Positions 52,704-63,666 of a stretch of 64,000 nt of DNA are shown here, piece by piece. A program made the position numbers and the translations under genes. This stretch comes from Methylocystis parvus OBBP (GTDB lineage Bacteria > Pseudomonadota > Alphaproteobacteria > Rhizobiales > Beijerinckiaceae): positions 1,674,001 to 1,738,000 of the forward strand of contig NZ_CP092968.1 of the NCBI RefSeq assembly GCF_027571405.1, given 5' to 3'. The first letter of the stretch is position 1. Every line of letters starts with the position of its first letter. The notes below the pieces were generated by a model, which was not told the origin of the DNA, searched no databases, and saw only the letters and a list, made by a program, of their open reading frames with translations.

Positions 52704-52792
52704 CTTAAACCCTTTGAAGGATGAGGCCGCCCGCGAATGGACGCGGGCGCGATCAGTCTCCCCTCTCACCTATGCACGGTCGGCGCGGCTTC

Positions 52793-53128
52793 TCAATCAT
52801 CCTCTACGGGGATGACGGCGTCGCCATTCACATGCGCAACGAGGACGGGAGACGCTTTGAAAGTGAGCACGCGACGCGGCGTAATTGTGGCTTCGACGCC
52901 GGTCTTCGGATTGCGGCCGATACGCTCGCGCTTGGAGCGGACATTGAAGGTGCCGAAGGAACGAAGCTTGACGGCCTCGCCGCGCAGCAAAGCTTCGCTG
53001 ATTTCGTCGAAAGTGGCGTCGAGAATTTTGCGGGCCTCCGCGCGCGACAAAGTCGGGCAGCAGCCATAAACGGCCTCCCGCAAGGCGGCGCGCGTCAAAG
53101 TGTTTCCAGGCGCGTTCTTTCTTACCAT
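52793..53128 (-). CDS. HU/IHF family DNA-binding protein (IHF-alpha-like)
   Basis: A 111-residue nucleoid protein. The core TLTRAALREAVYGCCPTLSR, VKLRSFGTFNVRSKRERIGR, NPKTGVEATITPRRVLTFKA follows IHF-alpha, with the DNA-intercalating arm region R-NPKTG-x-x-x-x-I. It has an acidic tail (NGDAVIPVEDD) and CC in place of the usual helix sequence, so it may be a divergent paralogue and not the main IhfA. ATG 53128 lacks a clear Shine-Dalgarno sequence, making the start uncertain. It is upstream of the ABC transporter in the same direction, 90 bp apart. Confidence 0.83.
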   Translation of the reverse strand: MVRKNAPGNTLTRAALREAVYGCCPTLSRAEARKILDATFDEISEALLRGEAVKLRSFGTFNVRSKRERIGRNPKTGVEATITPRRVLTFKASPVLVAHVNGDAVIPVEDD

Positions 53129-53302
53129 GCGGAATGAACACGGGGATGAGCGTTTGTCGCGATGTTGACGATTTGCATGGGCGCGCTGTCCCTCAAACTT
53201 TCGAGTAACGCGACAAAACTGATTATTGATCGCAAGCAAAACAGCTTACCGGGCACATAGTAATCATAAAATCATAGAGATGCAAGGCCGTGGCGCCGCT
53301 TG

Positions 53303-53316
53303 GTCACATATGTGAC
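53303..53316. promoter_or_regulatory. Perfect 14-bp palindrome upstream of the IHF-like gene
   Basis: GTCACATATGTGAC is a perfect palindrome in the gap between the nitrilase stop (53356) and the IHF-like gene start (53128), about 175 bp before the latter. It has the form of a dimeric operator. It is not the CRP arrangement, because the half-sites are in the opposite order. Function unproven. Confidence 0.35.
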
Positions 53317-53355
53317 GATGCCGCGCCGCAGCAATATCATGGCGTCAGTTTTCGC

Positions 53356-54180
53356 TCAAACCGCCAGCTTCACTTTGTGCTGCGCCACCGGAATCATGGC
53401 GCGCACTTTGCGGATTCGGTCGACGTCCACATAGGAGGAAACCAAACCCGGCCCGTCGGACGCCTTGGCGACCACATGGCCCCAGGGATCGGCGATCAGC
53501 GAATTGCCGAAGGTGAAGCGGGTTTCGTGGCCCGCCTTGTGGGCGCCGGTCTGCGCCGGGGCGCAGAGATAGGCCTGCATCTCTATGGCGCGCGCGCGGC
53601 ACAGCACCTCCCAGTGATCCTTGCCGGTGACGAGCGTGAAAGCCGCCGGCAGCGCGACAATGTCCGCGCCCTTTTCGGCGAGCGCCTGGAAAAGATACGA
53701 GAAGCGCAGATCGTAACAGATTGCGCAGCCGACGGTGACGCCCTCGCAATCATAGGTCACGACTTCGTCGCCCGGCTTGAAGGCGGCGCTTTCGTGATAT
53801 TTGGCGCCGTCCGGAGCCGTGATGTCGAACATGTGGATTTTGCGGTAGCGCGCCACTTCCTCGCCGTCGCGGTTGAAGGCGACGCTGGTGTTGTGGAGCC
53901 GCTCCTCGCCCGGGATTTTCTCGAGAATCGAGCCGGCGTGGATGAAGACCTTATGCTCCCGGGCCAGCGTCCTGCACAGCTCATAAGCGGGACCGCCCGG
54001 CAACTCCTCGGCCGCGGCCATTTTCTCGGCGCGGGAGCCGCCGATGAAGTCGAAAACTTCCGGGAGGCAGATCCAGTCGGGATTTTCCTGGACGACGGCG
54101 CGTTCGATCAGGGCTTTGGCGTTGGCGAGATTGGCGGCCTTGTCGCCAATCGAATTCATCTGGACCAGTGTGACCTTCAT
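53356..54180 (-). CDS. Carbon-nitrogen hydrolase (Nit1/omega-amidase-like)
   Basis: A 274-residue nitrilase-superfamily amidase with the catalytic triad Glu41 (ICLPEVFDF), Lys114 (RYRKIHMFDI) and Cys155 (VGCAICYDLRF). The phrase YHESAAFKPGDE and HNTSVAFNRDGEEVARYRK are typical of the Nit1 branch, which hydrolyses deaminated glutathione (metabolite repair). In many alphaproteobacteria the gene sits between grxC and a DUF1178 gene; that context is absent here. ATG 54180 is clear. Confidence 0.9.
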   Translation of the reverse strand: MKVTLVQMNSIGDKAANLANAKALIERAVVQENPDWICLPEVFDFIGGSRAEKMAAAEELPGGPAYELCRTLAREHKVFIHAGSILEKIPGEERLHNTSVAFNRDGEEVARYRKIHMFDITAPDGAKYHESAAFKPGDEVVTYDCEGVTVGCAICYDLRFSYLFQALAEKGADIVALPAAFTLVTGKDHWEVLCRARAIEMQAYLCAPAQTGAHKAGHETRFTFGNSLIADPWGHVVAKASDGPGLVSSYVDVDRIRKVRAMIPVAQHKVKLAV

Positions 54181-54303
54181 AACCGCTCTGCTGTTTCTTA
54201 CGGCCGCCCGGGCGCGCGGCTTTATTTCCGGAGGGTCATACTACACAGGCGCGGCGGGCGTCGTATAGCCCTCCGCTCGGACGGGCGAGAGGCGGGGAGG
54301 ACG

Positions 54304-54918
54304 CTATCGGGAGACGCCCGCGCGCAGAGCCGCAAGGCAGAAGTCGATCATCTGCTCGCTCGTCGGCTCCGGACGGTCGGCGCATTCGACCATCAGGCGG
54401 GGGTGGCAAAAGCGGATCAGCGCCGTGTGCACGAGTTTCGCGGCGAGCTCCGGATCGCCTTTCGCGAACTCGCCGCTCTCCATGCCCGAAGCGACCAGAA
54501 ATTGAACGACGGCGTCGACGCGGTCGATATGTTCGTCGATCATCGGCCAGTGCTCGTCGAGCGCCGCCTCCACCATCTCGTGCATCTTGCGATCGGCCAG
54601 ATAGCGATCGGCGTTCATCGCCTCGTTGCAGCGCACGAGCGCGCGCAAGCGTTCGGAAGCCGTCCCCGGTCCGGCGGCGATCCGTTGCGCCGCGGCCTCG
54701 ACCTCGCCCATCAACTGTCTGGCGACCGCGACATGGATTTCCGATTTGGAGCCGAAGAAACGATAGACATTGGCGGGAGACATGCGCAGCGCGCGCGCAA
54801 TGTCGGCGACTGTCGTCTTCTGGAAGCCGATTTCGCGGAAGAGACGCTCCGCGGTGGCGACGATGCGGCAGCGCTGTTCGGCTTCGCGCGCGCTGGCCGC
54901 TTCGGCGACGACGCTCAT
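54304..54918 (-). CDS. TetR/AcrR family regulator
   Basis: A 204-residue regulator. The N-terminal helix-turn-helix is AERLFREIGFQKTTVADIAR, ALRMSPANVYRFFGSKSEIH; the C-terminal helical domain is the ligand-binding part. Its ATG overlaps the stop of the RND pump (ATGA, 54915-54918), so it is the last gene of the pump operon, not divergent from it as is more usual. It probably represses the operon in response to a pump substrate (inference). Confidence 0.92.
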   Translation of the reverse strand: MSVVAEAASAREAEQRCRIVATAERLFREIGFQKTTVADIARALRMSPANVYRFFGSKSEIHVAVARQLMGEVEAAAQRIAAGPGTASERLRALVRCNEAMNADRYLADRKMHEMVEAALDEHWPMIDEHIDRVDAVVQFLVASGMESGEFAKGDPELAAKLVHTALIRFCHPRLMVECADRPEPTSEQMIDFCLAALRAGVSR

Positions 54919-57900
54919 TCCGCGGCCTCCCCGGCGAGACCCGCCATGCTCAACTCACGCGGCGCGGCCGCCGGCATGCCCTCGTTGAGATGCTTGCGGA
55001 ACCAGGTTGCGTAAAGCGCCGGCAGGAAAAGCACCGTGAGGAACGTGGCCACGAAGAGCCCGCCCATGATGGTGAGCGCCATGGGGCCCCAAAAGGCGGA
55101 GCGGGACAACGGCATCATGGCGAGAATGGCGGCGAGCGCGGTCAGCGCCACCGGCCGCACGCGGCGCACCGTCGCGCCGATGATCGCCTCGCGGTAACTG
55201 TCGCCGGCTTCAAGATCCTGCCGCACCTGATCGACGAGAATGATTGAGTTGCGCATGTCCATGCCCGAAAGCGCGATGAGCCCCAAAAGCGCGACAAAGC
55301 CGAAGGGCGCATGCGCGACGTTGAGTGCAAGAGAGGCGCCGATGAGTCCCAGCGGCGCGCTCATCATGACGAGCGCCACGCGGGTGAAGTCCTGGAGCTG
55401 AAACATCACGATTGTCAGCATGACGAGCCCGACGATCGGAAAGACCGCGAAGATGGAATTATTGCCCTTCGCCGACTCTTCGATGGCGCCGCCCATTTCG
55501 ATGCGATAGCCGGGCGGCAGCCGCTCGCGGATCTCCGCGAGCCTGAGCCAGAGCCTTGCCGAAACGTCCGGCGCCTGAACGCCGTCCTTGACGCCGGAGC
55601 GGACGGTGATCGTCATGTCGCGGTTGCGCCGCCAGAAGATCGGCTCCTCGTGCTCGTAGGAAATCTTGGCGACCTGCGACACGGTCACGGGCTTGCCGTC
55701 GCGCGAATAGACGACGATGTCGCCGAGCCGGCTGAGATCGCCGCGCTCGCCCGGAACCGCGCGCGCGACGACGTCGATCTGGTCGATCCCGTCGCGCAAG
55801 GTCGTGACGGCGACGCCCGAGATCACCATGCGCAGCCGGTTTGAAATGTCCTGCGGCGTGACCCCGAGCAGGCGGGCGCGATCCTGATCGATCACGAGAC
55901 GCACGCTCGGCGTCATTTCGTTCCAGGAGAGATGCGGGTCGTCGACGCCTTCGTCCGTCGCCATCGCCTCGCGGACCTTATAGGCGATGGCGCGCACCTT
56001 TTGCGGGTCCTCGCCAATGACGCGAAACTGCACGGCGAAGCCGGTGGGCGGACCATAGCTGAAGCGATCGACGCGGGCGCGGGCCTGCGGCACGGCGCCA
56101 TTGGCGATCGCGGCGTCGAGCTTTTTCTTGAGCCGTTCGCGCGCCTCGACATCCTTCGAGACAACGACGATTTCGGAATAGGCCTCGTTCGGCAATTGCG
56201 GATTGAGGCCGAGCCAGAAGCGCGGCGGACCCTGCCCGACATAGGTCGTGTAGAAGGCCGCGTCGGGATCGTTCCTGATCAGCGCCTCCGCCTGCTTGGC
56301 CGCCTCGAGCGAGGCGCCGATGGACGAGCCTTCCGGAAGCCGCATCTGGAGGAAAAGCTCGAGCCGCTCCGCATAGGGAAAGAACTGCTTCTGAACGACC
56401 ACCATGCCGAGAATGGCGAGCGCGAACACGCCGACCGTCGAGCCGATGACGAGCAGTCGGTTGTCCACCGCCCAGGCGATGACCGACCGCAGCCGCTTGT
56501 AGAAGGGCGTTCGATAGATTTCGTCAGGATCGTGGTGCGGACGCAGCTTGCCGAAATCAGGCAGAAGCTTGACGCCAAGCAGGGGCGTGAACATCACCGC
56601 CACGAACCAGGACGCGATGAGCGCGATGAGCAACACCCAGAACATGGAGCCGGTATATTCGCCGACCGCCGAATTGGCGAAGCCGACCGGCAAAAAGCCG
56701 GCCGCCGTGATCAGCGTTCCGGTCAGCATCGGGAACGCGGTCGAGTCCCAGGCGAAGGTCGCGGCTTTGATGCGGTCGTAGCCCTGCTCCATCTTCACCA
56801 TCATCATCTCCACGGCGATGATGGCGTCGTCGACCAGCAGACCCAGGGCGATGATGAGGGCGCCGAGCGAAATGCGCTGCAGGTCGACGCCCATAATGTT
56901 CATGAAGATGAAGACGAAGGCGAGGACGAGCGGAACGGAGAGCGCGACGATGACTCCGGTGCGGAAGCCCAGCGATACGAAGCTGACGCCGAGAACGATG
57001 ATGAGAGCCTCGATGAAGGAGCGGGTGAATTCCCCCACCGCCTCCTCGACGACCTTCGGCTGATCGGCGATCTGGTCGATGTCGATTCCGATCGGCGTCT
57101 TGGCGCGAATCTCCTCAACGGCCGCCGCGACGGACTTGCCGAAATTGAAGACGTTGCCGCCCTTGGCCATGACCGCGCCGACGACGATCGCCGGCTGGCC
57201 CTTATAGCGGATGAGAAAGGAAGGCGGATCCTCGAAGCCGGCATAGACCGTGGCGACGTCCCCGAGCCGGATCACCTTGCCGTTCGCCGGAATGGGGATC
57301 GAGGCGATGGCGTCCGCGCCTTTGAGTTCCTCGGTCACCTGGATGCGGATGCGATTGGACGACGTTTCGAATACGCCCGCGTCATTGACGGCGTTCTGCT
57401 TGGCGAGGGAGTCGAAGATCGCCTGCGGCTCGACCCCGAGATTGGCGATCTTGGCTTCGCTGAATTCGACATAGATGCGGCGCATCTGTTCGCCATAGAC
57501 GTCGACCTTCATGACGTCGGGCGACTCGATGAGCCGTTGGCGCAGCGCCTCCTGGACCTTGTCGAGGAGGTTATAATCCGCGCCGTCGCCGGTGATGGCG
57601 TACAACACCGCGTCCACATCGCCATATTCGTCGTTGATCGCCGGGCCCCTTACGCCGGCCGGCACATCGACCTTGATGTCGTTGAGCTTCTTTCGGAGCT
57701 GATAGAAGAGCTGCGGAATTTCTCTCGGCGGCGTGTTGTCCCTGAAAGTGACCTGCATCGCCAGGAAGCCCGGCTTTGTGTAGGTCTCGATCTTGTCGAG
57801 ATAGGGAAGCGTCTGCAGCTTCTTTTCGTAGAGATCAGCGACCTGGTCGCGCATCTCGCTCGCCGTCGCCCCCGGCCATGAGGCCGTGATATTGGCGACC

Positions 57901-58034
57901 TTGATCGTGAAGGACGGATCTTCGGCGCGCCCCAGCCGCAGATAGGACCACCCCCCGGCGACGCCGATCGCCAGCATCAGGAACAGCATCAGCGCCGGAC
58001 GCGACACGGACCATTTGGAGAGGTTGAAGCCCAT
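54915..58034 (-). CDS. RND family efflux pump, inner membrane subunit
   Basis: A 1039-residue RND transporter with the usual twelve-helix plan and two periplasmic loops. N-terminal SVSRPALMLFLMLAIGVAGG and SYLRLGRAEDPSFTIKVANI, the helix-4 region ALIIALGLLVDDAIIAVEMM with the proton-relay Asp pair, and the C-terminal LIALSGMDMRNSIILVDQVR place it in the AcrB/MexF-like family, nearest to the divergent branch (MexK/VexF-like) with a 'GRAEDP' motif. ATG 58034 follows GAGG. It is cotranscribed with a lipoprotein adaptor and a small membrane protein; no outer membrane channel is encoded nearby. Confidence 0.95.
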   Translation of the reverse strand: MGFNLSKWSVSRPALMLFLMLAIGVAGGWSYLRLGRAEDPSFTIKVANITASWPGATASEMRDQVADLYEKKLQTLPYLDKIETYTKPGFLAMQVTFRDNTPPREIPQLFYQLRKKLNDIKVDVPAGVRGPAINDEYGDVDAVLYAITGDGADYNLLDKVQEALRQRLIESPDVMKVDVYGEQMRRIYVEFSEAKIANLGVEPQAIFDSLAKQNAVNDAGVFETSSNRIRIQVTEELKGADAIASIPIPANGKVIRLGDVATVYAGFEDPPSFLIRYKGQPAIVVGAVMAKGGNVFNFGKSVAAAVEEIRAKTPIGIDIDQIADQPKVVEEAVGEFTRSFIEALIIVLGVSFVSLGFRTGVIVALSVPLVLAFVFIFMNIMGVDLQRISLGALIIALGLLVDDAIIAVEMMMVKMEQGYDRIKAATFAWDSTAFPMLTGTLITAAGFLPVGFANSAVGEYTGSMFWVLLIALIASWFVAVMFTPLLGVKLLPDFGKLRPHHDPDEIYRTPFYKRLRSVIAWAVDNRLLVIGSTVGVFALAILGMVVVQKQFFPYAERLELFLQMRLPEGSSIGASLEAAKQAEALIRNDPDAAFYTTYVGQGPPRFWLGLNPQLPNEAYSEIVVVSKDVEARERLKKKLDAAIANGAVPQARARVDRFSYGPPTGFAVQFRVIGEDPQKVRAIAYKVREAMATDEGVDDPHLSWNEMTPSVRLVIDQDRARLLGVTPQDISNRLRMVISGVAVTTLRDGIDQIDVVARAVPGERGDLSRLGDIVVYSRDGKPVTVSQVAKISYEHEEPIFWRRNRDMTITVRSGVKDGVQAPDVSARLWLRLAEIRERLPPGYRIEMGGAIEESAKGNNSIFAVFPIVGLVMLTIVMFQLQDFTRVALVMMSAPLGLIGASLALNVAHAPFGFVALLGLIALSGMDMRNSIILVDQVRQDLEAGDSYREAIIGATVRRVRPVALTALAAILAMMPLSRSAFWGPMALTIMGGLFVATFLTVLFLPALYATWFRKHLNEGMPAAAPRELSMAGLAGEAAE

Positions 58035-58042
58035 AGCCCGCC

Positions 58043-58321
58043 TCACAGGGCGAAACGAAAGGCGGCGAATGTCGCGACGAGCCCGTCATGGACCGCGCAA
58101 GCCGGCGGACGCCAAAGGGGCGCGACGCCCTTGGGATCGCCGTCCGCCAGCGCGAAGCCGACGTAAATCGCCGCGATGAGAACGAGAAGAACGGCGACGG
58201 TGACGGGAGCGAATTGGTCGGGCGGAAAGGCGAGCGCAAAGGCCGTCGCCCCCGCCAGGACGACCCCTTCCGCAAGAAGCTTGCGATTCATCTGCGCGCG
58301 CCGCTCGGCCATCAAAATCAT
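58043..58321 (-). CDS. Small membrane protein in an RND operon
   Basis: A 92-residue protein (MILMAERRAQMNRKLLAEGV) with two hydrophobic segments (VVLAGATAFALAF; VTVAVLLVLIAAIYVGFAL) separated by PPDQFAP. It sits between the adaptor and the pump genes, eight bases before the pump start. The start could also be ATG 58312. The C-terminal part, about 30 residues (VAPLWRPPACAVHDGLVATF), is polar to mixed. Function unknown; it might be an accessory subunit of the pump. Confidence 0.6.
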   Translation of the reverse strand: MILMAERRAQMNRKLLAEGVVLAGATAFALAFPPDQFAPVTVAVLLVLIAAIYVGFALADGDPKGVAPLWRPPACAVHDGLVATFAAFRFAL

Positions 58322-58358
58322 CTTGCGCTCTTTCCCCCGCATTCGGGACGGATCAGAA

Positions 58359-59450
58359 TCAGCCTCTCGTCATTACGCGCACTTTGCGCCCGGCTTCGAG
58401 CTTGTGGACGCCGAGGACGACGATCCGGTCGCCGGCCGAAAGCCCGCCGGAGACGAGCGCGGCGTCCGAGTCGTAGCGGAGGAGCTTCACCGGGGTGAGT
58501 TGCAGGCGCCCGTCGGCGTCGACCTTCCAGACCGCCGGTCCGCTTCCCTGGTTGTAAAGGGCGGAGAGCGGAACGCTCATCACCTGCTGCGCGTCCGGCG
58601 CGGCGATGCTCAGCGTGGCGCTCATGCCGAGCGCGACGGCGGGGTCGGGGTCGAGAATGGAATAGCGCGCGGCGAAGGTGCGCGTCGCGGAATCCGCCGA
58701 GGGGCTGAGCTCCCTGAGCTTCGCCCGATAAACTTTGTCCTTGTTCGACCACAGCTTCAAAGTGGCATCGCCCTTGTCGGCCAGCGACGCATAGTCCTCG
58801 GGCAGGGCCACGGCCGCTTCCAGCTCCCCGGAATGGGCGAGGCGAATCGCGGTCTGACCGGCCGCCACGACCTGGCCGGGCTCCACCAATGTCTGGGTGA
58901 CGACGCCGTCGCCATCCGCCCGGAGGGTCGCGTAATCGAGGGAATTGCGCGCGAGCTCCAATGCGCGTTCGGCCCGCTGCTGACGGCCGCGCGCCTCCTG
59001 GGCCGCCGCCTTGATGCGGTCGAGGGCGGCGTCCGTCGTCCAGCCGTTCTTGCGCAAGGCGAGCGCCCGCTTTTCGTCGCCCTGCGTCTGGGCCAGAGCC
59101 ATTCTCGCCGCCGACAGCTCGGCTTCCGACTGCTCCTTCTGGAGCTTCAGGTCGTTTTCGTCGAGCGCCGCAAGCGGGTCGCCGGCTTTGACCTTCTGGC
59201 CTGTCTGCACGAATCGCTTCACGACCTTGCCCGCGACGCGGAAACCCAGGTCCGATTCGACCCGGGGGCGGATGGTCGCCACGAAGTCGCGCGGCTGGGA
59301 TTGGGCCGCGAGCCGCGCCTGCGACACGAGCACCGGCCGGTCGAGCGTCGCGTCGCCCGTCTGATCCTGCTGCTTCTTTCCACAACTTGCGAGCGACGCC
59401 GCGAGAATTGCGGCGCATGCCGCCCGGACGGGAGAAAAAGCCTTGGTCAT
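58359..59450 (-). CDS. RND efflux periplasmic adaptor lipoprotein
   Basis: A 363-residue membrane fusion protein. Lipobox LASCGKK (Cys23). It has the barrel-sandwich/lipoyl halves (SDLGFRVAGKVVKRFVQTGQ, KVKAGDPLAALDENDL; LRADGDGVVTQTLVEPGQVV), the alpha-helical hairpin between them (about 95-165), a beta-barrel and the membrane-proximal end. It links the RND pump to an outer membrane channel, probably TolC-like and encoded elsewhere. First gene of the four-gene efflux operon. Confidence 0.93.
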   Translation of the reverse strand: MTKAFSPVRAACAAILAASLASCGKKQQDQTGDATLDRPVLVSQARLAAQSQPRDFVATIRPRVESDLGFRVAGKVVKRFVQTGQKVKAGDPLAALDENDLKLQKEQSEAELSAARMALAQTQGDEKRALALRKNGWTTDAALDRIKAAAQEARGRQQRAERALELARNSLDYATLRADGDGVVTQTLVEPGQVVAAGQTAIRLAHSGELEAAVALPEDYASLADKGDATLKLWSNKDKVYRAKLRELSPSADSATRTFAARYSILDPDPAVALGMSATLSIAAPDAQQVMSVPLSALYNQGSGPAVWKVDADGRLQLTPVKLLRYDSDAALVSGGLSAGDRIVVLGVHKLEAGRKVRVMTRG

Positions 59451-59772
59451 CTGGCCCTACGGCGCTCCGCGCCCGATCGGGCGTGACGTGTGACGAATTT
59501 CAATATTTATCACTCGTCATTCGCGGTCAAGCGCTGCGAGGTCGCGCGCCGTCGATTTGATACCCCAGGCAGGAGACCGAAACGTTACGGCGCTTGTCGC
59601 AAATGATTCCTTCTTCTATATGCGGCCTGCCCTTGCGGGAGACTGGGGCGAACACAATCTTGGGAAACGAAAGCGCCTCAAGGATCGCGCGGCGGGCTCA
59701 TGGCGAGCCGCTGTCCCAGGGCGTCGATAGGACCGCTTCGGGGTCCGGATTCGAAAGCGAAAGGAAGCTCTA
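59451..59772. other. Divergent intergenic region between the efflux operon and dnaK
   Basis: These 322 bp hold the promoters of two divergent units and no gene that I can support. The sigma-32-type promoter for dnaK is listed separately. Close to the efflux side an AT-richer stretch (59494-59520, ATTTCAATATTTATCAC) is a plausible promoter/operator zone for the efflux operon. Confidence 0.5.
59593..59621 (+). promoter_or_regulatory. Putative heat-shock (sigma-32) promoter of dnaK
   Basis: CTTG at 59593-59596 and TCTATAT at 59615-59621 are 18 bp apart, which fits the alphaproteobacterial RpoH consensus CTTG-N17/18-CYTATNT in all but one base. Transcription would start near 59630, leaving a leader of about 140 bases before dnaK. 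Heat-shock control of dnaK in this group is established; this exact site is inferred from the match. Confidence 0.55.
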
Positions 59773-61668
<1,896 letters not shown>

Positions 61669-61708
61669 GCTGGGCTGGCCTTGAGCGGCCTAATGCGTTA
61701 GCCAACGG

Positions 61709-61734
61709 AAGCCCGGCGTGAAAACGCCGGGTTT
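61709..61734 (+). terminator. Terminator-like hairpin after dnaK
   Basis: CCCGGCGT (61712-61719) pairs with ACGCCGGG (61724-61731) around a GAAA tetraloop; two A-T pairs and a G-T pair extend it at the base, followed by TTT. It lies 40 bases after the dnaK stop and before the inserted toxin-antitoxin genes. The T tract is short, so termination may be partial and allow some read-through to dnaJ. Confidence 0.7.
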
Positions 61735-61771
61735 CGTTGCGTTCAGGCGGCGCGGAGACGACCGGAAAGCC

Positions 61772-62062
61772 ATGAAACCCTCGGAGGCGCTGGAGATGAA
61801 TCGCGAAGCGATCCGGGCGGCGGTGGGCCGCTACCGGACCGCCAATCCGCGCGTCTTCGGCTCTGTGCTGCATGGGGACGACGAGGAAGGCAGCGATATC
61901 GATATTCTCGTCGACGCGCTTCCGGGCGCGACGCTTTTCGAGCTCTGCGGCTTGCAATTGGATCTCGAGAAAATCCTCAGCGTGCGCGTGGATTTGCTGA
62001 CGCCGGGCGAGTTGCCCCTGCGCATTCGCGCCAAGGTGCTCTCCGAGGCCGCGCCGATATGA
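61772..62062 (+). CDS. mntA: MntA-like minimal nucleotidyltransferase (antitoxin)
   Basis: A 96-residue minimal nucleotidyltransferase with the signature GS-x10-D-x-D exactly fulfilled: Gly30-Ser31, Asp42 and Asp44 (RVFGSVLHGDDEEGSDIDIL), plus a third acidic residue (Asp48) downstream. In the characterised MntA/HepT pairs this protein transfers AMP to a tyrosine of HepT and neutralises it. ATG 61772 follows CGGAAAG. It overlaps the HepT-like gene by four bases (ATGA, 62059-62062). Confidence 0.88.
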   Translation: MKPSEALEMNREAIRAAVGRYRTANPRVFGSVLHGDDEEGSDIDILVDALPGATLFELCGLQLDLEKILSVRVDLLTPGELPLRIRAKVLSEAAPI

Positions 62063-62451
62063 GAGAGCGAGATGTTTTCCTGGTTCTGGACCAGATGTTG
62101 CAGGCGAGCCGTCGGGCGACCTCGTTCATCGAAGGCATGCAAGAGCAGGAATTTCTGCATGATCTCCGTACGCAACAAGCGGTGGCGATGAGCCTTATCG
62201 TCATCGGCGAGGCGGCCTCGCGGCTGAAGCGAGATCACGAGGCGTTCCTGGCCCTCCACCCAGACCTGCCGTACCAACATATGGTTGGTTTGCGCAATCG
62301 CATTGCGCATGGCTATTACGACCTCGACTTTCGCGTCATCTGGCAAACAGTCAGGACCGACGTGTCGGCTTTACTCGAGCGCCTCGAACTTATCTATCAG
62401 GTGGCTGGAGAGACGCTAGGCGGCGCACCGCAGGGACCAACCCAAGATTGA
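62059..62451 (+). CDS. hepT: HepT-like HEPN ribonuclease toxin (DUF86)
   Basis: A 130-residue HEPN-domain protein with the active-site motif R-x4-H-x-Y: Arg79, His84, Tyr86 ([15 protein letters not shown]). The rest ([40 protein letters not shown]) is typical of DUF86/HepT. HepT toxins cleave RNA, and MntA inhibits them by AMPylating the tyrosine of this motif. The catalytic residues are intact, so the toxin is probably functional. The dnaJ start lies two bases after its stop. Confidence 0.9.
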   Translation: MRERDVFLVLDQMLQASRRATSFIEGMQEQEFLHDLRTQQAVAMSLIVIGEAASRLKRDHEAFLALHPDLPYQHMVGLRNRIAHGYYDLDFRVIWQTVRTDVSALLERLELIYQVAGETLGGAPQGPTQD

Positions 62452-62453
62452 CC

Positions 62454-63575
62454 ATGTCCAAACGCGATTATTACGAAGTCCTCGGCGTCACCCGCACCGT
62501 CACGGAAACGGAGCTGAAGATCGCCTTCCGAAAGATGGCGATGCAGTGCCATCCCGACCGCCATCCCGGCGATACGGAAGCGGAGGCGCGCTTCAAGGAG
62601 CTGAACGAGGCCTATCAGTGCCTCTGCGATCCGCAGAAGCGATCCGCCTATGACCGTTTCGGCCACGCGGCCTTCGAACAGGGCGGCGGCATGGGCGGTT
62701 TCTCCTCCTCGGAAGGCTTCGGCGCCTCCATGGCGGACATTTTCGAGGATCTCTTCGGCGACGTGATGGGCCGGCGCGGCCGCTCGGGCGGGCGCGAGCG
62801 TGGTTCGGACCTGCGCTACAATATGGAGATCACGCTCGAGGAGGCCTATCACGGCAAGACCGCCTCGCTGAAGATCCCGACCTCGGCGACCTGCGAGGCC
62901 TGCTCGGGCACGGGCGCCAAGAAGGGCTCCAAGCCCAAGACCTGCACCACCTGCGCCGGACATGGCCGCGTGCGCGCGCAGCAGGGCTTCTTCGCCATCG
63001 AGCGCACCTGCCCCACATGCGGCGGACGCGGCGAGACGATCGACAATCCCTGCCCGTCCTGCTCGGGCTCGGGCCGCAAGACGGTGGAGCGCTCGCTCTC
63101 CGTCAATGTCCCGCCGGGCGTCGAAGACGGCACCCGCATCCGCCTCGCGGGCGAAGGCGAAGCGGGGGTGCGCGGCGGCCCGCCCGGCGATCTCTACATC
63201 TTCCTTTCGGTGAAGCCGCATCCCTTCTTCCAGCGCGACGGCGCGGACCTCTATTGCCGCGTGCCGATCTCCATGGTTCGCGCCGCGCTCGGCGGCGAAA
63301 TCCGGGTCCATGCGCTGGACGGCTCCGAAATCAAGCTGAAGGTTCCCGAAGGCTCCCAGTCCGGCAAGCAGATCAAGGCCAAGGGCAAGGGCATGCCCGT
63401 GCTGCGCGGCCGCGACCACGGCGATCTGCATGTGCAGCTTTCCGTCGAGACGCCGCAAAAGCTCACCAAGCGGCAAAAGGAGCTGCTCGAGGAGTTCGAG
63501 AAGGAATCCTCACATGAGACGCATCCGGAAGAGCACGGCTTCTTCGCGCGGATGAAGGATTTGTTCGGGGGATAG
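62454..63575 (+). CDS. dnaJ: Chaperone protein DnaJ (Hsp40)
   Basis: A 373-residue type I DnaJ. J-domain with HPD at 33-35 ([10 protein letters not shown]), Gly/Phe-rich linker ([20 protein letters not shown]), four CxxCxGxG zinc repeats ([32 protein letters not shown]) and the C-terminal substrate-binding domains. ATG 62454 ([11 protein letters not shown]) gives the conserved start. It stimulates the DnaK ATPase. The ribosome binding site is weak and lies in the end of the hepT gene, so translation may depend partly on coupling to hepT. Confidence 0.98.
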   Translation: MSKRDYYEVLGVTRTVTETELKIAFRKMAMQCHPDRHPGDTEAEARFKELNEAYQCLCDPQKRSAYDRFGHAAFEQGGGMGGFSSSEGFGASMADIFEDLFGDVMGRRGRSGGRERGSDLRYNMEITLEEAYHGKTASLKIPTSATCEACSGTGAKKGSKPKTCTTCAGHGRVRAQQGFFAIERTCPTCGGRGETIDNPCPSCSGSGRKTVERSLSVNVPPGVEDGTRIRLAGEGEAGVRGGPPGDLYIFLSVKPHPFFQRDGADLYCRVPISMVRAALGGEIRVHALDGSEIKLKVPEGSQSGKQIKAKGKGMPVLRGRDHGDLHVQLSVETPQKLTKRQKELLEEFEKESSHETHPEEHGFFARMKDLFGG

Positions 63576-63666
63576 CCGCCGTTCAGCGTCTCTCCCGGTG
63601 TAAACGCGGATAAGGGAAACGCGTGAAATAGAGCCGGCGGCGGAAACCGTCTCCAACTGATCGCGC

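Noticed and set aside
63576..63666. Terminator for dnaJ
   Set aside because: No stable inverted repeat followed by a T run was found by eye in the 91-bp gap.
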